Shown here in pieces: positions 34,889 through 44,976 of a stretch of 64,000 nucleotides of DNA (its first letter is position 1; every line of letters begins with the position of its first letter). The notes below the pieces were generated by a model that was not told where the DNA came from, made no database searches, and worked only from the letters and a program-made list of their open reading frames with translations. Location: contig NZ_JAGHZZ010000008.1 in NCBI RefSeq assembly GCF_017745095.1, positions 299,830 to 363,829 on the forward strand. The letters are read 5' to 3'. Origin of the DNA: Sporocytophaga sp. GTDB lineage: Bacteria; Bacteroidota; Bacteroidia; Cytophagales; Cytophagaceae. A program made the position numbers and the translations under genes.

Positions 34889-35407
34889 CTATGCAGATAT
34901 TTTTTCTTTTATTTTTTGCATTTGATGAAGATGCCTTTCGGTGTGATAAATACAAAAGTGAACCCATTCAGTGCGAGTCATTTCTCCAAATCCCTTATGC
35001 ACAAAATCTTTACAAATGAGGCTAAGATCGTGGGCTGAAACGATCTGTTCAGTAATTAACCTTGAGGTCTTAATATCATTTAATAATTGATCTATTGTTT
35101 TTATATTAACAGAAGGCGCAATAGGATCCGGAGCATTGAGTTTTTTATCAAAATTTGAAAATATGTTTTTGACAACCAAAATCTTTTCTTCCGGGTTTCT
35201 CTCTGTGGATATGCACGTCCCTACAAGGACCTTATTAATGAAGGATTCCAGAATATATATATGCTCTGCTACATCACCGGCAGACCATTGATTAGGTTCA
35301 GGCTTAACGTTAAAATCATTATCCTTAAACTGATTAATTTTATTAGTAAGCATATTTGTAGAATTATTCAATTCTTCAATCAGCTCGGCTGCGTTTTTCA
35401 TTTTCAT
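34889..35407 (-). CDS. DinB/YfiT superfamily protein
   Basis: 172 residues, four-helix DinB fold with the metal-type histidines DVAEHIYILE near residue 48 and FCIYHTERHLHQMQKI near the C-terminus, preceded by NQWSAGDVAEH, the classic DinB opening. Family members are often metal-dependent thiol transferases; the substrate is unknown. The start is 1 base after the Usp stop, so the two are cotranscribed. Confidence 0.85.
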   Translation of the reverse strand: MKMKNAAELIEELNNSTNMLTNKINQFKDNDFNVKPEPNQWSAGDVAEHIYILESFINKVLVGTCISTERNPEEKILVVKNIFSNFDKKLNAPDPIAPSVNIKTIDQLLNDIKTSRLITEQIVSAHDLSLICKDFVHKGFGEMTRTEWVHFCIYHTERHLHQMQKIKEKISA

Positions 35408-35408
35408 T

Positions 35409-36242
35409 TTATTTGCTCTTATGAAGTATTAATAAAGGAACTTCAGTATACATAGTCATCAAACGCGTCAGATCCCCTTTTCTCAATTTTTCGAGATAAT
35501 TTTTTTCATGGTTTCCCAGCACAATAAGACCTGCATTTGTTTCATTAGCATAATCCTGAATTGCCCCGAAGACGTCATTGGATTTCACTTCTGCAAAATG
35601 TACTTTCAGCGTTGTTTTTATTCTATTAAATCCTTCACTGCTTTCCATTTCATTTCTGATAGCATCAACACCTTTTTCCTCACCCTTTGCAACATACAGA
35701 AATGTAAGCTGAGCGTCAAGACTTATTGTAAAATTCCATAAAGGATGTAGTACCGCTCTGTCTTCCCATTTAAGGTCTGTCGCGTATACAATTGACTTAG
35801 GCAAATGAGGTTTTGCTGCAACAGGAAATGCTAGTACTGGTACTGATGCCTTGCTGGTTACAGATGTGGTAGTGGTTCCGAAAAAAATTTCTTTAAAACC
35901 TCCCGCCCCTTTAGTCCCCATCACTATGAGGTCAGCTTTAATATCTTCAGCAAAATCCAATATTACCTGGGAAGGCTCAATGCCATAAGTTACAGAAACA
36001 TCCACCTGCAAGTCTTTATATTCCGTCAGGATTATATTCCTTAATTCATTCAGTTTATCTTCTGCTTCTTCTTTTGATTCGTCAAATATACTATCACTAG
36101 ACTCTACCTTTTCCCCTCCAGTCAGGGTAAATTTATTTAAAATAAATAGCTTGGTTTGAGTTTGCGCTGCTATAGCAGCAGCATACTCCAAAGCTTTAAG
36201 TGAGTTCTCCGAAAAATCTACAGGACAAAGTATAACCCTCAT
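35409..36242 (-). CDS. Tandem universal stress protein
   Basis: 277 residues made of two UspA domains: MRVILCPVDFSENSLKALEY opens the first, which keeps the nucleotide-binding stretch VMGTKGAGGFKEIFFGTTTT; the second ends LIVLGNHEKNYLEKLRKG and LTRLMTMYTEVPLLIL. Cytosolic stress or ATP-binding role. It forms a two-gene operon with the DinB protein. A more diverged tandem Usp lies at 59500. Confidence 0.9.
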   Translation of the reverse strand: MRVILCPVDFSENSLKALEYAAAIAAQTQTKLFILNKFTLTGGEKVESSDSIFDESKEEAEDKLNELRNIILTEYKDLQVDVSVTYGIEPSQVILDFAEDIKADLIVMGTKGAGGFKEIFFGTTTTSVTSKASVPVLAFPVAAKPHLPKSIVYATDLKWEDRAVLHPLWNFTISLDAQLTFLYVAKGEEKGVDAIRNEMESSEGFNRIKTTLKVHFAEVKSNDVFGAIQDYANETNAGLIVLGNHEKNYLEKLRKGDLTRLMTMYTEVPLLILHKSK

Positions 36243-36421
36243 TTAAACAAATATTTTATTTCTGTTCATTAAAAATTATATTGAAACAATGCAATTGAAT
36301 TATCACGAAAGAAATCCCCATTTAATCCTTCTATGAAAAGAAAATTCAATCTAAATAGATAAACCAATCTTTTAAACTTAAGTTATCTTTTTATATATCT
36401 ATCAGAATTGGTCATTTTTCT

Positions 36422-37645
36422 ATGGAAGCTACACCGAGGAGTTTGAGAGGACTGGATTGCCTAAGCTTTTTTTTAGCTAATGTGCGCGACGGTTTAGGGC
36501 CATACCTTGCCATTTACCTATTGACTGAAAAAAACTGGAATGCAGCTGATATAGGACTGATCATGGGTTTACCGGGATTTATAAGAATATTGGTTCAAAC
36601 TCCTTCCGGTGCCTGGATTGATAAAACCCATCATAAAAGAAAACTCATTGTTTTCTCTTCTCTTATGATAGGAATTGCATGTTTGATTGATGTGATTTCA
36701 CCGAGCTTTATGATTATTTGTATATCCCAATGCATCATAGGGCTGGCCACTTCTGTCTATACCCCAACCGTAGCAGCCATCACTCTTGGTATGGTTGGAT
36801 ATGAACGTCTGGCAAAACGCATAGGAAGGAATGAGTCTTTTAATCATATAGGAAATGTACTTAATGCTTTGCTGGCTGGCATTATTGGCTATTATATGTT
36901 TCTTGAAGGAATATTCTACCTAGTAACGTTAATGGCTATAGCCAGCAGCATTTCTGTATTAATGATTAAAAAAAGTGACATAGATCATTCTCTTGCAAGA
37001 GGTGCTAAAGATGAAAGTAATATCCAGCACAAACCAATAGGATATACAGAAATTGTAAGAGAGAAAAATATTATTATTCTCTTGGTCACAGTTACCCTTT
37101 TCGGATTCTGCAATGGTTCCATGATGACTTTGGTAGGGCAGAAAATTGCTACTACAGAAAAAGAAAGCGCTTATATCTTCATGTCCTGTTGTATTATTAT
37201 CGCTCAGCTGGTAATGATTATAATGGCCAGGCTTTCCGGAAAGCTTTCTGCAAACAGAAAAAGGAAAAGTATTTTTATGGTTTCATTTTTAATACTCCCC
37301 TTAAGGGCACTACTGGTAACTTTAACTGCGGATCCTGTCTATTTGACAATTACACAATTATTTGACGGAATCGCAGGAGGGATTTTTGGTGTAATGGTCA
37401 TCATTATTATTGCTGATCTAACGGAAGGAACCGGAAGGTTTAACTTTATTCAAGGTGTAGTAACAGCCTGCATTGGTATAGGAACAGGTCTCAGCGCTTA
37501 TATTACCGGTCAAATTTCCAACATATTCGGCTACAATAACTGCTTTGTGGTTCTTTCAGTAGCCTCTCTTTTCACTCTTATATTTGTGATTTATTACATG
37601 CCGGAAACTAAAGACATTAGGAAATTGTCGGTTGGATTCAGATAA
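36422..37645 (+). CDS. MFS transporter
   Basis: 407 residues with about 12 membrane helices. N-terminal half: FFLANVRDGLGPYLAIYLLT, then GLIMGLPGFIRILVQTPSGA and the inter-helix basic motif DKTHHKRKL. Second half: FDGIAGGIFGVMVIIIIADL and GTGRFNFIQGVV. It resembles bacterial MFS members of unknown substrate, perhaps drug or sugar export. Transcribed alone; convergent with the PAS kinase 32 bases away without a visible hairpin. Confidence 0.85.
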   Translation: MEATPRSLRGLDCLSFFLANVRDGLGPYLAIYLLTEKNWNAADIGLIMGLPGFIRILVQTPSGAWIDKTHHKRKLIVFSSLMIGIACLIDVISPSFMIICISQCIIGLATSVYTPTVAAITLGMVGYERLAKRIGRNESFNHIGNVLNALLAGIIGYYMFLEGIFYLVTLMAIASSISVLMIKKSDIDHSLARGAKDESNIQHKPIGYTEIVREKNIIILLVTVTLFGFCNGSMMTLVGQKIATTEKESAYIFMSCCIIIAQLVMIIMARLSGKLSANRKRKSIFMVSFLILPLRALLVTLTADPVYLTITQLFDGIAGGIFGVMVIIIIADLTEGTGRFNFIQGVVTACIGIGTGLSAYITGQISNIFGYNNCFVVLSVASLFTLIFVIYYMPETKDIRKLSVGFR

Positions 37646-37677
37646 AAAAACAATCTCAATTAAATTAGACCAAAGAA

Positions 37678-40600
37678 TTATTCAATATTTTTCTTAAAGT
37701 ATACTTTAAAAACCGAGCCTTTTCCTTTTTCACTTTCAACTTCAATTTTACCTCCCGCATTGGTAACAATTCTTTTAACTATATAAAGACCAATACCCGA
37801 GCCCTCTTTATGAGAATGAAGCTTTTTAAACATAGAAAACGCTTTATCTATTTGTGAAATATCAAAACCTACACCATTGTCTTCTACCCTTAACAAGAGC
37901 ATATCATTAACACAACTGGTAGTAATTTTAATTTCAGGAGCCCTATTGGGGGAAGCAAATTTTATTGCATTGCAAATAAGATTATAAAGAACACTTTTAA
38001 GATTTCTTTCAGAAAAATAAATAGTTGAACATTCGGAAAAATCAGTGAGAATAGTTGTACTTGTTGTATCTGTCAGGTCTCTGAGAAGTGAAAGAACTTC
38101 ATCCAGAATTTCGGAAAAGTTAATTTCAACCACTTCATCCTCGTTACTTTTTTGTGCTCTGGTAATCTCTGTCAAATCTGTAATGACTTTCTTGAATTTA
38201 TTTACAGATATGTTCATTCGAAGAAGAATTTCATTCACATCTTTATCAGAACGACAAACCTCACTCATTTCCTCTAGAAGCATATAAAGCAGCCCTTCAA
38301 TATTTGTGATAGGCACTTTAAGATCATGAGACGCTGTGTAAATAAAATTATCCAGATCATTGTTTATCCTGGTCAGTTCTTCATTCTTTTCAGAAAGAGT
38401 TTGTGAAAGTATTTTCCCTTCATGCACGTCAACAGAAGTCCCAATCCATTTTACAATTTTACCTTCATTATCTCTTAAGGGAGAAGCCTTTCCTAAATTC
38501 CATCGATAATCATGGCCAGCCCCTTTCAATCGATACTGAGCTACGAACTCCTTACCTGTCCTTAAACTTTCATTCCAAAGCTTTTCGATTTTGGGAAAAT
38601 CATCTGGATGTACCATAGATTTCCATTCCAAGTTCAAAGACTCAGCCTTCTTACTTTTGGTATATTCATACCATCTTTTGTTATGGTAATCTACAGTGCC
38701 ATCAGGATCTGCCGTCCAGAAAATTTCAGGGACGTTTTCAGCAAGAAACCGATATTTTTGCTCACTTATTTTTAACGCCTCCATAGTTAAAACCTTTTGA
38801 GTAACATTATTCTGTGTGCCCCATCCTCTCAAGAGTTTTCCTTGCTTAACAACTCCACTGATATTACTTAAATAGTAATTAAGTTTTCCATTTTTATCTA
38901 CTTCCGGTGTCTGCACATCTGAGAGCCTGTAATTAGACAATATGAAATTCTTTAGCATTTCGATCTTATCATCTTCAGGAAGCATGATAAATTTAGTAAG
39001 CCCCACTCCAATCAGATCATCAGCAGAATCAAATCCATGAATCCAGGCCATCATATCATTGGCTTCAGCAATATAGGCGTGTTTCAGAATAAGTTTTGCC
39101 TGCACCTCCGGAGGTAGATAAGTATCGACATGATCTATACCACGGAACTCATACCTCCATATACCTTCTGAGCTATTGCTGATAAATGACCTGTAACGTT
39201 CTTCACTTCCCGAAAGCTCAGCCCCTTGCTCAACCACTTTTGTTTTAAGCTCCTGATTGGCAATACTCAACTCTCTTTGAGTAGATTGTAACTGTACATA
39301 GGCATGAAATAATTCTTCATTCTTTTGTCTAAGTTTTTCCTGATCACGTTTATGAGTTGTTATATCCATGATAGTTCCAAAAACCTTTATTGCCTTCCCA
39401 TGATCATCCTTTTCTATCTTTGCCTTATTGAGAATCGTTTTCTGAGTCTTATCCGCAAGATGAATTCTGAATTCTCCTTCATAATTATTGCTTTCCTGAA
39501 GAGCTATAGACATGTTTATTTCGTATTTAATCAGATCTTCATTTGAAAGTAGTGCTTTAAAATCTTCTACTGTAAAACTTTTCCGTTCCAATGAAAAACC
39601 AAATATTCTATATGCTTCTTCAGTATAGACAATTTCATTTTTGATCACATTCCATTCATAACTTCCAACGTGTGCTATTTTCTGTGCTTCCACAAGCTGA
39701 AGTTCCCTGTACTTCAAAGCTTCTTCTGCATTTTTCCTTGAAGTAATATCCTGCAATACTCCAACAACCTGAGACACTAAACCATCTTCATCTCGGGCAA
39801 AGGCCGTCTCTCTTGCATAAACCCATCGCCAATTTCCCTTTGCGTCTTTAACTCTGTATTCAATATCCCTTACTTCAAAACTCCGAGCATTTACAAAATT
39901 CATGTAGTGTTTTTGTAGACGAACCAAGTCTTTCGGATATATCAAGGTGATAAGAAAGTTAACATCTGAAGGGTTCAGCTTACTCTTACTATAACCAAGC
40001 GATTCAAAAAAATTTTTACTAAAAAATTTATTCTGTCTGTTTTTGATATCGAATATATATATCACATTAGGAGAAGCGCTAACAATCTTCCCGATAAACT
40101 TCTTCTGCTCCTGCAATTCCTGCTCTGCCTTTTTAAAGTTAGTGAAATCCATTGCATTAATTAGTATCTGCCTGGCTTTACCATTATCAAACTTAAAAGG
40201 AATTGCTCTTGAATAAAACCAGCGTACCTCACCACGTTTATCAATCATTCTAAATTCATTCTGACCAGCTTCATCCTCCTTGAAAGAAGAATACTCCTTC
40301 ACCCTCGATTGCAATCTCTCAATGTCTTCTGGATGTATAATTGTTTTCATTACCTCTGCAAAAGGTGCTGCAGTAAATTTTTCCCTATCTCCAAGAATAC
40401 TCATGGCATTATTAGAATAGACAAGATATCCTGATTCCAAATCATAGATACTTATATAGGTAGGCGAGTTATCAAGAATTCTTTTTAACCTTTTGTTATC
40501 CTCCTCAATCAGATCCACGATCTTTTTCCTGGCTTTTCTAAGTCGATATTGCACTGAGGATTTGCGGGCTATAAGTAACATTGAAATCACATAAGTAAGT

Positions 40601-41418
40601 ACTGCCAACACTGCCGTACCAAGCTCCTTTTCAACCAGCTCAAGCTTTTCTCCTTGAATCTTTAACCAACCAAAAAACAAGGGCAACACGAATGCAAGAA
40701 ACCTCAGTAGGACCACTTCTGCAGGATTTTCCCCAACCAGAATAGCCATAGTTCCTTTCATTGGCCTTATAAATAGCACAGAAATCGAAAAAAACAGAAA
40801 ACAAAGTCCCGAATAGAATGACATTGGAACTCTATGAAATACGCCATAAAGATTCTTTACGCCATAGATATATCCATAAAGTGAGAGCAAAGCCATCAGG
40901 GTAATAAAGTAATTGATGTACTGAAAATACTTCACTTTACTGTCATCATAGTCTATCCGCCAAATTGTTATACCAAGCAGCATCATATTTAATGCTGTAT
41001 TGGGAGCCATTTCATTCCAGGAAGTATTGTAGATTTCTTTATGAAAATTCAATTGATCTTTAAATAAAAGCACATCCAGACCAAAATTCACTCCGATGAA
41101 GAGGGAGAGTAATTTTAAAAAGCCAATTAAAGTGACGACAAACACTAAGGACTTAGATATCCTTCTGTTTTTCTGAGGTGCGTTGGCATCCCAAACTAAC
41201 CAAATGGCAATACCAGTAAGAATAAAACAAATTGAAGAAAGGGGGTTCATCACGATGAATTTACCCGGGGTCAGACTCACTAATAGCTGATAGTCTATCA
41301 AACGACCCATTAGAATTAAAATAGGTATAAATGTCCCCAAAAGGCAAAATGCCTTGCCCAACCTTAATAATACAATTGCTGTTAAATCTGTAACGGGGAT
41401 GGATTTTTTCTCAGCCAT
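37678..41418 (-). CDS. Membrane PAS-repeat sensor histidine kinase
   Basis: 1246 residues from the ATG at 41418, preceded by a purine-rich GGAAAGGAAGG; a TTG 15 bases upstream is less likely. About eight membrane helices (to about 290), then several PAS/PAC modules, recognised by repeats such as FRMIDKRGEVRWFYSRAIPF, RVKDAKGNWRWVYARETAFA and WTADPDGTVDYHNKRWYEYT. HisKA has DNFIYTASHDLKVPITNIEG and HATPase has LKSVLYNLICNAIKFASPNR, VEDNGVGFD and GSGIGLYIVKRIV. No receiver domain. The kinase core closely resembles the one at 62591, so the two are paralogs. The signal and partner are unknown. Confidence 0.9.
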   Translation of the reverse strand: MAEKKSIPVTDLTAIVLLRLGKAFCLLGTFIPILILMGRLIDYQLLVSLTPGKFIVMNPLSSICFILTGIAIWLVWDANAPQKNRRISKSLVFVVTLIGFLKLLSLFIGVNFGLDVLLFKDQLNFHKEIYNTSWNEMAPNTALNMMLLGITIWRIDYDDSKVKYFQYINYFITLMALLSLYGYIYGVKNLYGVFHRVPMSFYSGLCFLFFSISVLFIRPMKGTMAILVGENPAEVVLLRFLAFVLPLFFGWLKIQGEKLELVEKELGTAVLAVLTYVISMLLIARKSSVQYRLRKARKKIVDLIEEDNKRLKRILDNSPTYISIYDLESGYLVYSNNAMSILGDREKFTAAPFAEVMKTIIHPEDIERLQSRVKEYSSFKEDEAGQNEFRMIDKRGEVRWFYSRAIPFKFDNGKARQILINAMDFTNFKKAEQELQEQKKFIGKIVSASPNVIYIFDIKNRQNKFFSKNFFESLGYSKSKLNPSDVNFLITLIYPKDLVRLQKHYMNFVNARSFEVRDIEYRVKDAKGNWRWVYARETAFARDEDGLVSQVVGVLQDITSRKNAEEALKYRELQLVEAQKIAHVGSYEWNVIKNEIVYTEEAYRIFGFSLERKSFTVEDFKALLSNEDLIKYEINMSIALQESNNYEGEFRIHLADKTQKTILNKAKIEKDDHGKAIKVFGTIMDITTHKRDQEKLRQKNEELFHAYVQLQSTQRELSIANQELKTKVVEQGAELSGSEERYRSFISNSSEGIWRYEFRGIDHVDTYLPPEVQAKLILKHAYIAEANDMMAWIHGFDSADDLIGVGLTKFIMLPEDDKIEMLKNFILSNYRLSDVQTPEVDKNGKLNYYLSNISGVVKQGKLLRGWGTQNNVTQKVLTMEALKISEQKYRFLAENVPEIFWTADPDGTVDYHNKRWYEYTKSKKAESLNLEWKSMVHPDDFPKIEKLWNESLRTGKEFVAQYRLKGAGHDYRWNLGKASPLRDNEGKIVKWIGTSVDVHEGKILSQTLSEKNEELTRINNDLDNFIYTASHDLKVPITNIEGLLYMLLEEMSEVCRSDKDVNEILLRMNISVNKFKKVITDLTEITRAQKSNEDEVVEINFSEILDEVLSLLRDLTDTTSTTILTDFSECSTIYFSERNLKSVLYNLICNAIKFASPNRAPEIKITTSCVNDMLLLRVEDNGVGFDISQIDKAFSMFKKLHSHKEGSGIGLYIVKRIVTNAGGKIEVESEKGKGSVFKVYFKKNIE

Positions 41419-41662
41419 GACCTTCCTTTCCAACTACTAAACCCTTATTTTTTTTAATAGTTTGTGAGAGAAAAAGATTTAACAAAAAATTATCCTCAGG
41501 TCATTGACAGCCAATTCCTGTAATTCTCAATCACGCAAGGATTTAACCTCTTTATTTCTCTTCTCAAAAAAGCTTCACAATACACCACAATTACCTCATA
41601 ACCAATAACAAATCTTTTTTTAAAAAACGATAGAATAATTTATTTTTGGGAATCAAACATCT

Positions 41663-42055
41663 ATGAGAATGAACACTAGCTTTGTAAATGAAAATGTAGA
41701 GATGCATATCAATAATGATATAATTTTTATAAATCACCTAACTGAAAATTTATCACTGGAAGTTGCCAAAGAAATTGTAAAACAAAGATTGAAGCTGTGC
41801 TATGAAAAAAATCTTCCACTGGTTCTTGATATGCGCAAGCTAAAAAGCATAGATAAAGCCAGCAGGGAATATCTGGCGCGTCCGGAGTGCATGGAAAAAC
41901 TGTGGGCTGGAGCCTTTATAGTTGAAAGCCTCTTTCAGGAGATTACAGGAACTTTATTTTTAAATTTGCATAAACCCCCTATACCTGCAAAAATTTTCAA
42001 AAAGGAAAAAGAAGCAATAGAATGGATTCAAAGCTTGACATGCAAGCCTAATTAA
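41663..42055 (+). CDS. STAS/SpoIIAA-like small protein
   Basis: 130 residues (VEMHINNDIIFINHLTENLS, LPLVLDMRKLKSIDKASREY, then AGAFIVESLFQEITGTLFLN). The alternation and the VLDMR turn match a Bacteroidetes SpoIIAA/STAS-like family of unknown function. Cytosolic. It is head-to-head with the PAS kinase across 244 bases and its 3' end overlaps the next minus-strand gene by 4 bases. Confidence 0.6.
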   Translation: MRMNTSFVNENVEMHINNDIIFINHLTENLSLEVAKEIVKQRLKLCYEKNLPLVLDMRKLKSIDKASREYLARPECMEKLWAGAFIVESLFQEITGTLFLNLHKPPIPAKIFKKEKEAIEWIQSLTCKPN

Positions 42056-42261
42056 CAATCAAACTTTTTGATTTTGTTTTCAAGATAATCAACCCGTTCT
42101 TTTAAAAAATCGATGCGAGAAGCTAACAATAAAGTTAGATCTGCAAATGATTCAACATTCTCATACTCCCCAATCTCAATAAAATATTTATCATCAACCC
42201 TAATGATTTCAATTGAACGGTAAACATTAGGGTCATTGATTTTTTTCAGCGTAAAAGTCAT
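42052..42261 (-). CDS. Small hypothetical protein
   Basis: 69 residues: a beta-rich first half (FTLKKINDPNVYRSIEIIRV) and a coiled-coil end (RIDFLKERVDYLENKIKKF). It is 15 bases after the XRE-type gene, so the two are probably cotranscribed. No family known. Confidence 0.55.
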   Translation of the reverse strand: MTFTLKKINDPNVYRSIEIIRVDDKYFIEIGEYENVESFADLTLLLASRIDFLKERVDYLENKIKKFDC

Positions 42262-42276
42262 AACAGTTTGCTACAA

Positions 42277-42720
42277 TCAAGCGCTTTTAATATTTGAAGA
42301 TTTGTTCTCAGCCTGAGATCTGTAGAACTCAACCATTTTTTTCAAATCATCATTAGTACTTGCAGCCATATCAAGAGATCGCTTATAAGCATTAAGTGTC
42401 ATTTCCTGATAACTGATAAGTACTTTCAGGTTTTCGAGTTCCTTAATAAGCAATTCTGCTTCACCTGAAGTTGCATTATTATATTTTAGAACGGTCTCTT
42501 TTAACATATGACCATCTCCGAACAATAACCAGTAAATATTTAAGTCAGGGAGGGCATTTACTACGCTTATAAATTTATCTACACCGTATTTTTTCCCTTT
42601 TACTATATTATAAATCTGAGTTCCTGAAGTATCACTCATCCTACCTAACTCATTAACTTTCATCTTTTTATAATCAAGAAACTCTTTAAGCCTTTTGCCT
42701 ATTTCAACCAGATTATTCAT
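42277..42720 (-). CDS. XRE-like DNA-binding protein with coiled coil
   Basis: 147 residues: a helix-turn-helix at 5-70 (IGKRLKEFLDYKKMKVNELG, then TSGTQIYNIVKGKKYGVDKF and LPDLNIYWLLFGDGHML, the common Bacteroidetes phage-repressor-like form) and a helical tail (LLIKELENLKVLISYQEMTL ...). It may form a dimer through the tail. It is followed by a 69-residue gene. Palindromes with TCAAATT arms upstream could be autoregulatory operators. Confidence 0.75.
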   Translation of the reverse strand: MNNLVEIGKRLKEFLDYKKMKVNELGRMSDTSGTQIYNIVKGKKYGVDKFISVVNALPDLNIYWLLFGDGHMLKETVLKYNNATSGEAELLIKELENLKVLISYQEMTLNAYKRSLDMAASTNDDLKKMVEFYRSQAENKSSNIKSA

Positions 42721-42726
42721 GTTAGC

Positions 42727-42736
42727 TCAAATTTGA
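42727..42736. promoter_or_regulatory. TCAAATTTGA palindrome next to XRE start
   Basis: A 10-base perfect palindrome 7 bases before the XRE gene ATG. A related one stands at 42899-42913. Possible repressor site. Confidence 0.3.
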
Positions 42737-42898
42737 TACAAGATAACTTTAAACAATTATAAAATAATTAAATCTATATCAAAATATTCTAAACTCTTTT
42801 TTGATATTAATTCTAATTTGAAAATATAGCCAATACAAAAAATTGAATTAAAAAAATTCAGCTGTATGGAAATTGTAATATAATTTAATAAGATTTTC

Positions 42899-42913
42899 TC
42901 AAATTTAATTTGA
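42899..42913. promoter_or_regulatory. TCAAATT palindrome in XRE upstream region
   Basis: TCAAATT, one base, AATTTGA, sharing its half-site with the palindrome at 42727. A single AATTTGA half also occurs near 42815. Same spacer, same possible regulator. Confidence 0.3.
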
Positions 42914-42957
42914 CAAGTGAACTTTCCCAGAATTCTTCCGATTTTAAATTCGGAAGA

Positions 42958-43761
42958 TCATCCATTGTCTACAAATCCAGGGTAAAGGGCCATACCACCA
43001 TCAACAAATATTGTAGTACCGTGAATATAGTCACTTTCATCCGAAGCTAACCAGGCAGCCACTTTCGCAACGTCTTTTGCTTCCCCTAGCCTGTTGTAAG
43101 GGATAAGTTCCAAAACTTTTTGCTCAGCTTCTTTTGTCGCCCAGATCTCTTTATTAATCCTGGTTTTTATGGCTCCCGGTGCTATTGCATTAACCCTTAT
43201 TTTATCTCTACCTACCTCCTGGGCCATTGACTTCATAAACATACTCACTCCTCCTTTTGAACTTGAATAATTCACATGACCACTCCATGGTATGATTTCA
43301 TGAACAGAGCTCATACATATTATTTTACCAAGGGCACAAGAAGTTTCTGTTAATCCGCGTCTTCTATACTCTTTAATAGCTTCCCTAGAACAAAGAAATT
43401 GCCCCGTTAGGTTTATATCCAATACGAGCTTCCAATCATTCAGACTCATTTCCGTTATGCTGGCATCTTTCTGAATACCTGCATTATTAACCAATATATC
43501 TATTGTCCCAAAAGTAGAGATTGCTTCTTTAAACATATCTTTCACATCATTTTCATTGCTCACATCAGCTTTAATTGCAATTGCTTCTCCTCCATTCTTT
43601 TTAATGCCTCTGACTATATCAAATGCAGCTTTTTCACTGTGAGAATAATTAATAACCACTTTTGCTCCTTCAACTGCAAGTTCGATCGCAATAGCTTCAC
43701 CTATGCCCGAACTAGATCCTGTAATTATGGCAGATTGCCCTTTCAGTCTTTGAATCTTCAT
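42958..43761 (-). CDS. SDR oxidoreductase, glucose 1-dehydrogenase-like
   Basis: 267 residues with TGSSSGIG cofactor motif, NNAG, catalytic Ser in CMSSVHEIIPWSGHVNYSSS and Tyr-x3-Lys (YSSSK), and a C-terminal DGGMALYPGF. The SSVHE..PW segment and the closing GGM.LYPGF are typical of glucose 1-dehydrogenases of Bacillus type, which oxidise glucose to gluconolactone with NAD(P). Other sugar or polyol substrates are possible. Cytosolic. Head-to-head with an acyltransferase gene about 107 bases away. Confidence 0.85.
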   Translation of the reverse strand: MKIQRLKGQSAIITGSSSGIGEAIAIELAVEGAKVVINYSHSEKAAFDIVRGIKKNGGEAIAIKADVSNENDVKDMFKEAISTFGTIDILVNNAGIQKDASITEMSLNDWKLVLDINLTGQFLCSREAIKEYRRRGLTETSCALGKIICMSSVHEIIPWSGHVNYSSSKGGVSMFMKSMAQEVGRDKIRVNAIAPGAIKTRINKEIWATKEAEQKVLELIPYNRLGEAKDVAKVAAWLASDESDYIHGTTIFVDGGMALYPGFVDNG

Positions 43762-43868
43762 ATCTAAATATCAAACTCCATCAAAGTATATAAGTTCAGC
43801 TCATTCAGCGTTCGATTATTGTATTTAGAGCAATCCTTAGTAAATTACATTCTGAAACGAAAGGTAAA

Positions 43869-44969
43869 ATGGGCAAAAAACGCTTTCAATTTGATACTGT
43901 CAGGTTTATAGTTTTTTTAAAAGTTTTTTTAAGTCATTTACCCTTAGCTATATTACCCACATTGCATTTACTCCAAAGCACAGGAGCTGAAAGATTCTTT
44001 TTCATACTCAGCGGCTTTCTGATAACCTTTATAATTCTAAATGAAAAGAATAAAAATCAATCATTTAATTTCATAAAATTTATCATCAAGCGTGCATGTA
44101 GAATTGTACCCCTATATTATCTTATTATAGCATTTGCCTTCCTCACTCCTACAATTCTTATTTTATTACAATTACCGTTTTCCAACAAAGGATACAATCC
44201 CGAACTCATATGGTCTTTAACTTTTATGGAAAACTACAAGATGATGCTGGAAAGAGATTCCGCTAATGTTTCTCCCTTAAGTGTGGTTTGGAGTCTTTGT
44301 ACTGAAATTCATTTTTATATACTTTGGGGACTAGCTTTCATTTTCCTTAAGCCTAAAAATTCCATATTCCTCATTGGTTTGGCCTTGATAACAGCTACAC
44401 CTTTCAGAATCTTTTATCACAGTCATGCATTGGTTTCTGCAGATCTTGCAAGCAACCTGGACTATTTTGCCTTCGGGGCTATACCTGCCTATCTTTATGT
44501 AATGCGAAACGATGTATTTGAAAAATGGAACAGTTATATCCCTCGTGCTTTGAAAATTTTCATTTATATCATAGCGGTTTGTTTTGTTTTCGTTGTCCCG
44601 AAACTAAGCTTTCCTTTAAAACATATTATTGAACCATTGTGCTTCGGGATACTTTTCATGTTTGTCATTTCGTTTTTAGCGGGTATAAAAACAGAAGAAA
44701 CAAACAGACAAAATCTTTTCACTTATCTTGGAGCATTCACTTATGGAATGTATATATATCACACTATCGTGATAAACCTCATGATAAAGATTTTTAGCTT
44801 ATCGGGATTAGCTGAAAATAATACGTTTAATACACTCCTCCTTTCTATATCAAGCCTTCTGATAACCATTGCCATTAGCATTACCTCTTATCATTTGTTT
44901 GAAAAGCATTTTCTAAACTTAGGAGAAAAACCGACAAAATCAGATGCATTAGCTTACATAAAAAAGTAA
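43869..44969 (+). CDS. OafA/YrhL-like membrane acyltransferase
   Basis: 366 residues with about 10 membrane helices (ERFFFILSGFLITFIILNEK, CRIVPLYYLIIAFAFLTPTI, VVWSLCTEIHFYILWGLAF, FTYGMYIYHTIVINLMIKIF). This is the acyltransferase 3 layout, with R-x10-H-like N-terminal positions weakly kept (FDTVRFIVFLKVFLSHLP). Members O-acetylate surface polysaccharides or lipids at the inner membrane. Target unknown. Convergent with the aldehyde dehydrogenase. Confidence 0.85.
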   Translation: MGKKRFQFDTVRFIVFLKVFLSHLPLAILPTLHLLQSTGAERFFFILSGFLITFIILNEKNKNQSFNFIKFIIKRACRIVPLYYLIIAFAFLTPTILILLQLPFSNKGYNPELIWSLTFMENYKMMLERDSANVSPLSVVWSLCTEIHFYILWGLAFIFLKPKNSIFLIGLALITATPFRIFYHSHALVSADLASNLDYFAFGAIPAYLYVMRNDVFEKWNSYIPRALKIFIYIIAVCFVFVVPKLSFPLKHIIEPLCFGILFMFVISFLAGIKTEETNRQNLFTYLGAFTYGMYIYHTIVINLMIKIFSLSGLAENNTFNTLLLSISSLLITIAISITSYHLFEKHFLNLGEKPTKSDALAYIKK

Positions 44970-44976
44970 TTTCCAA

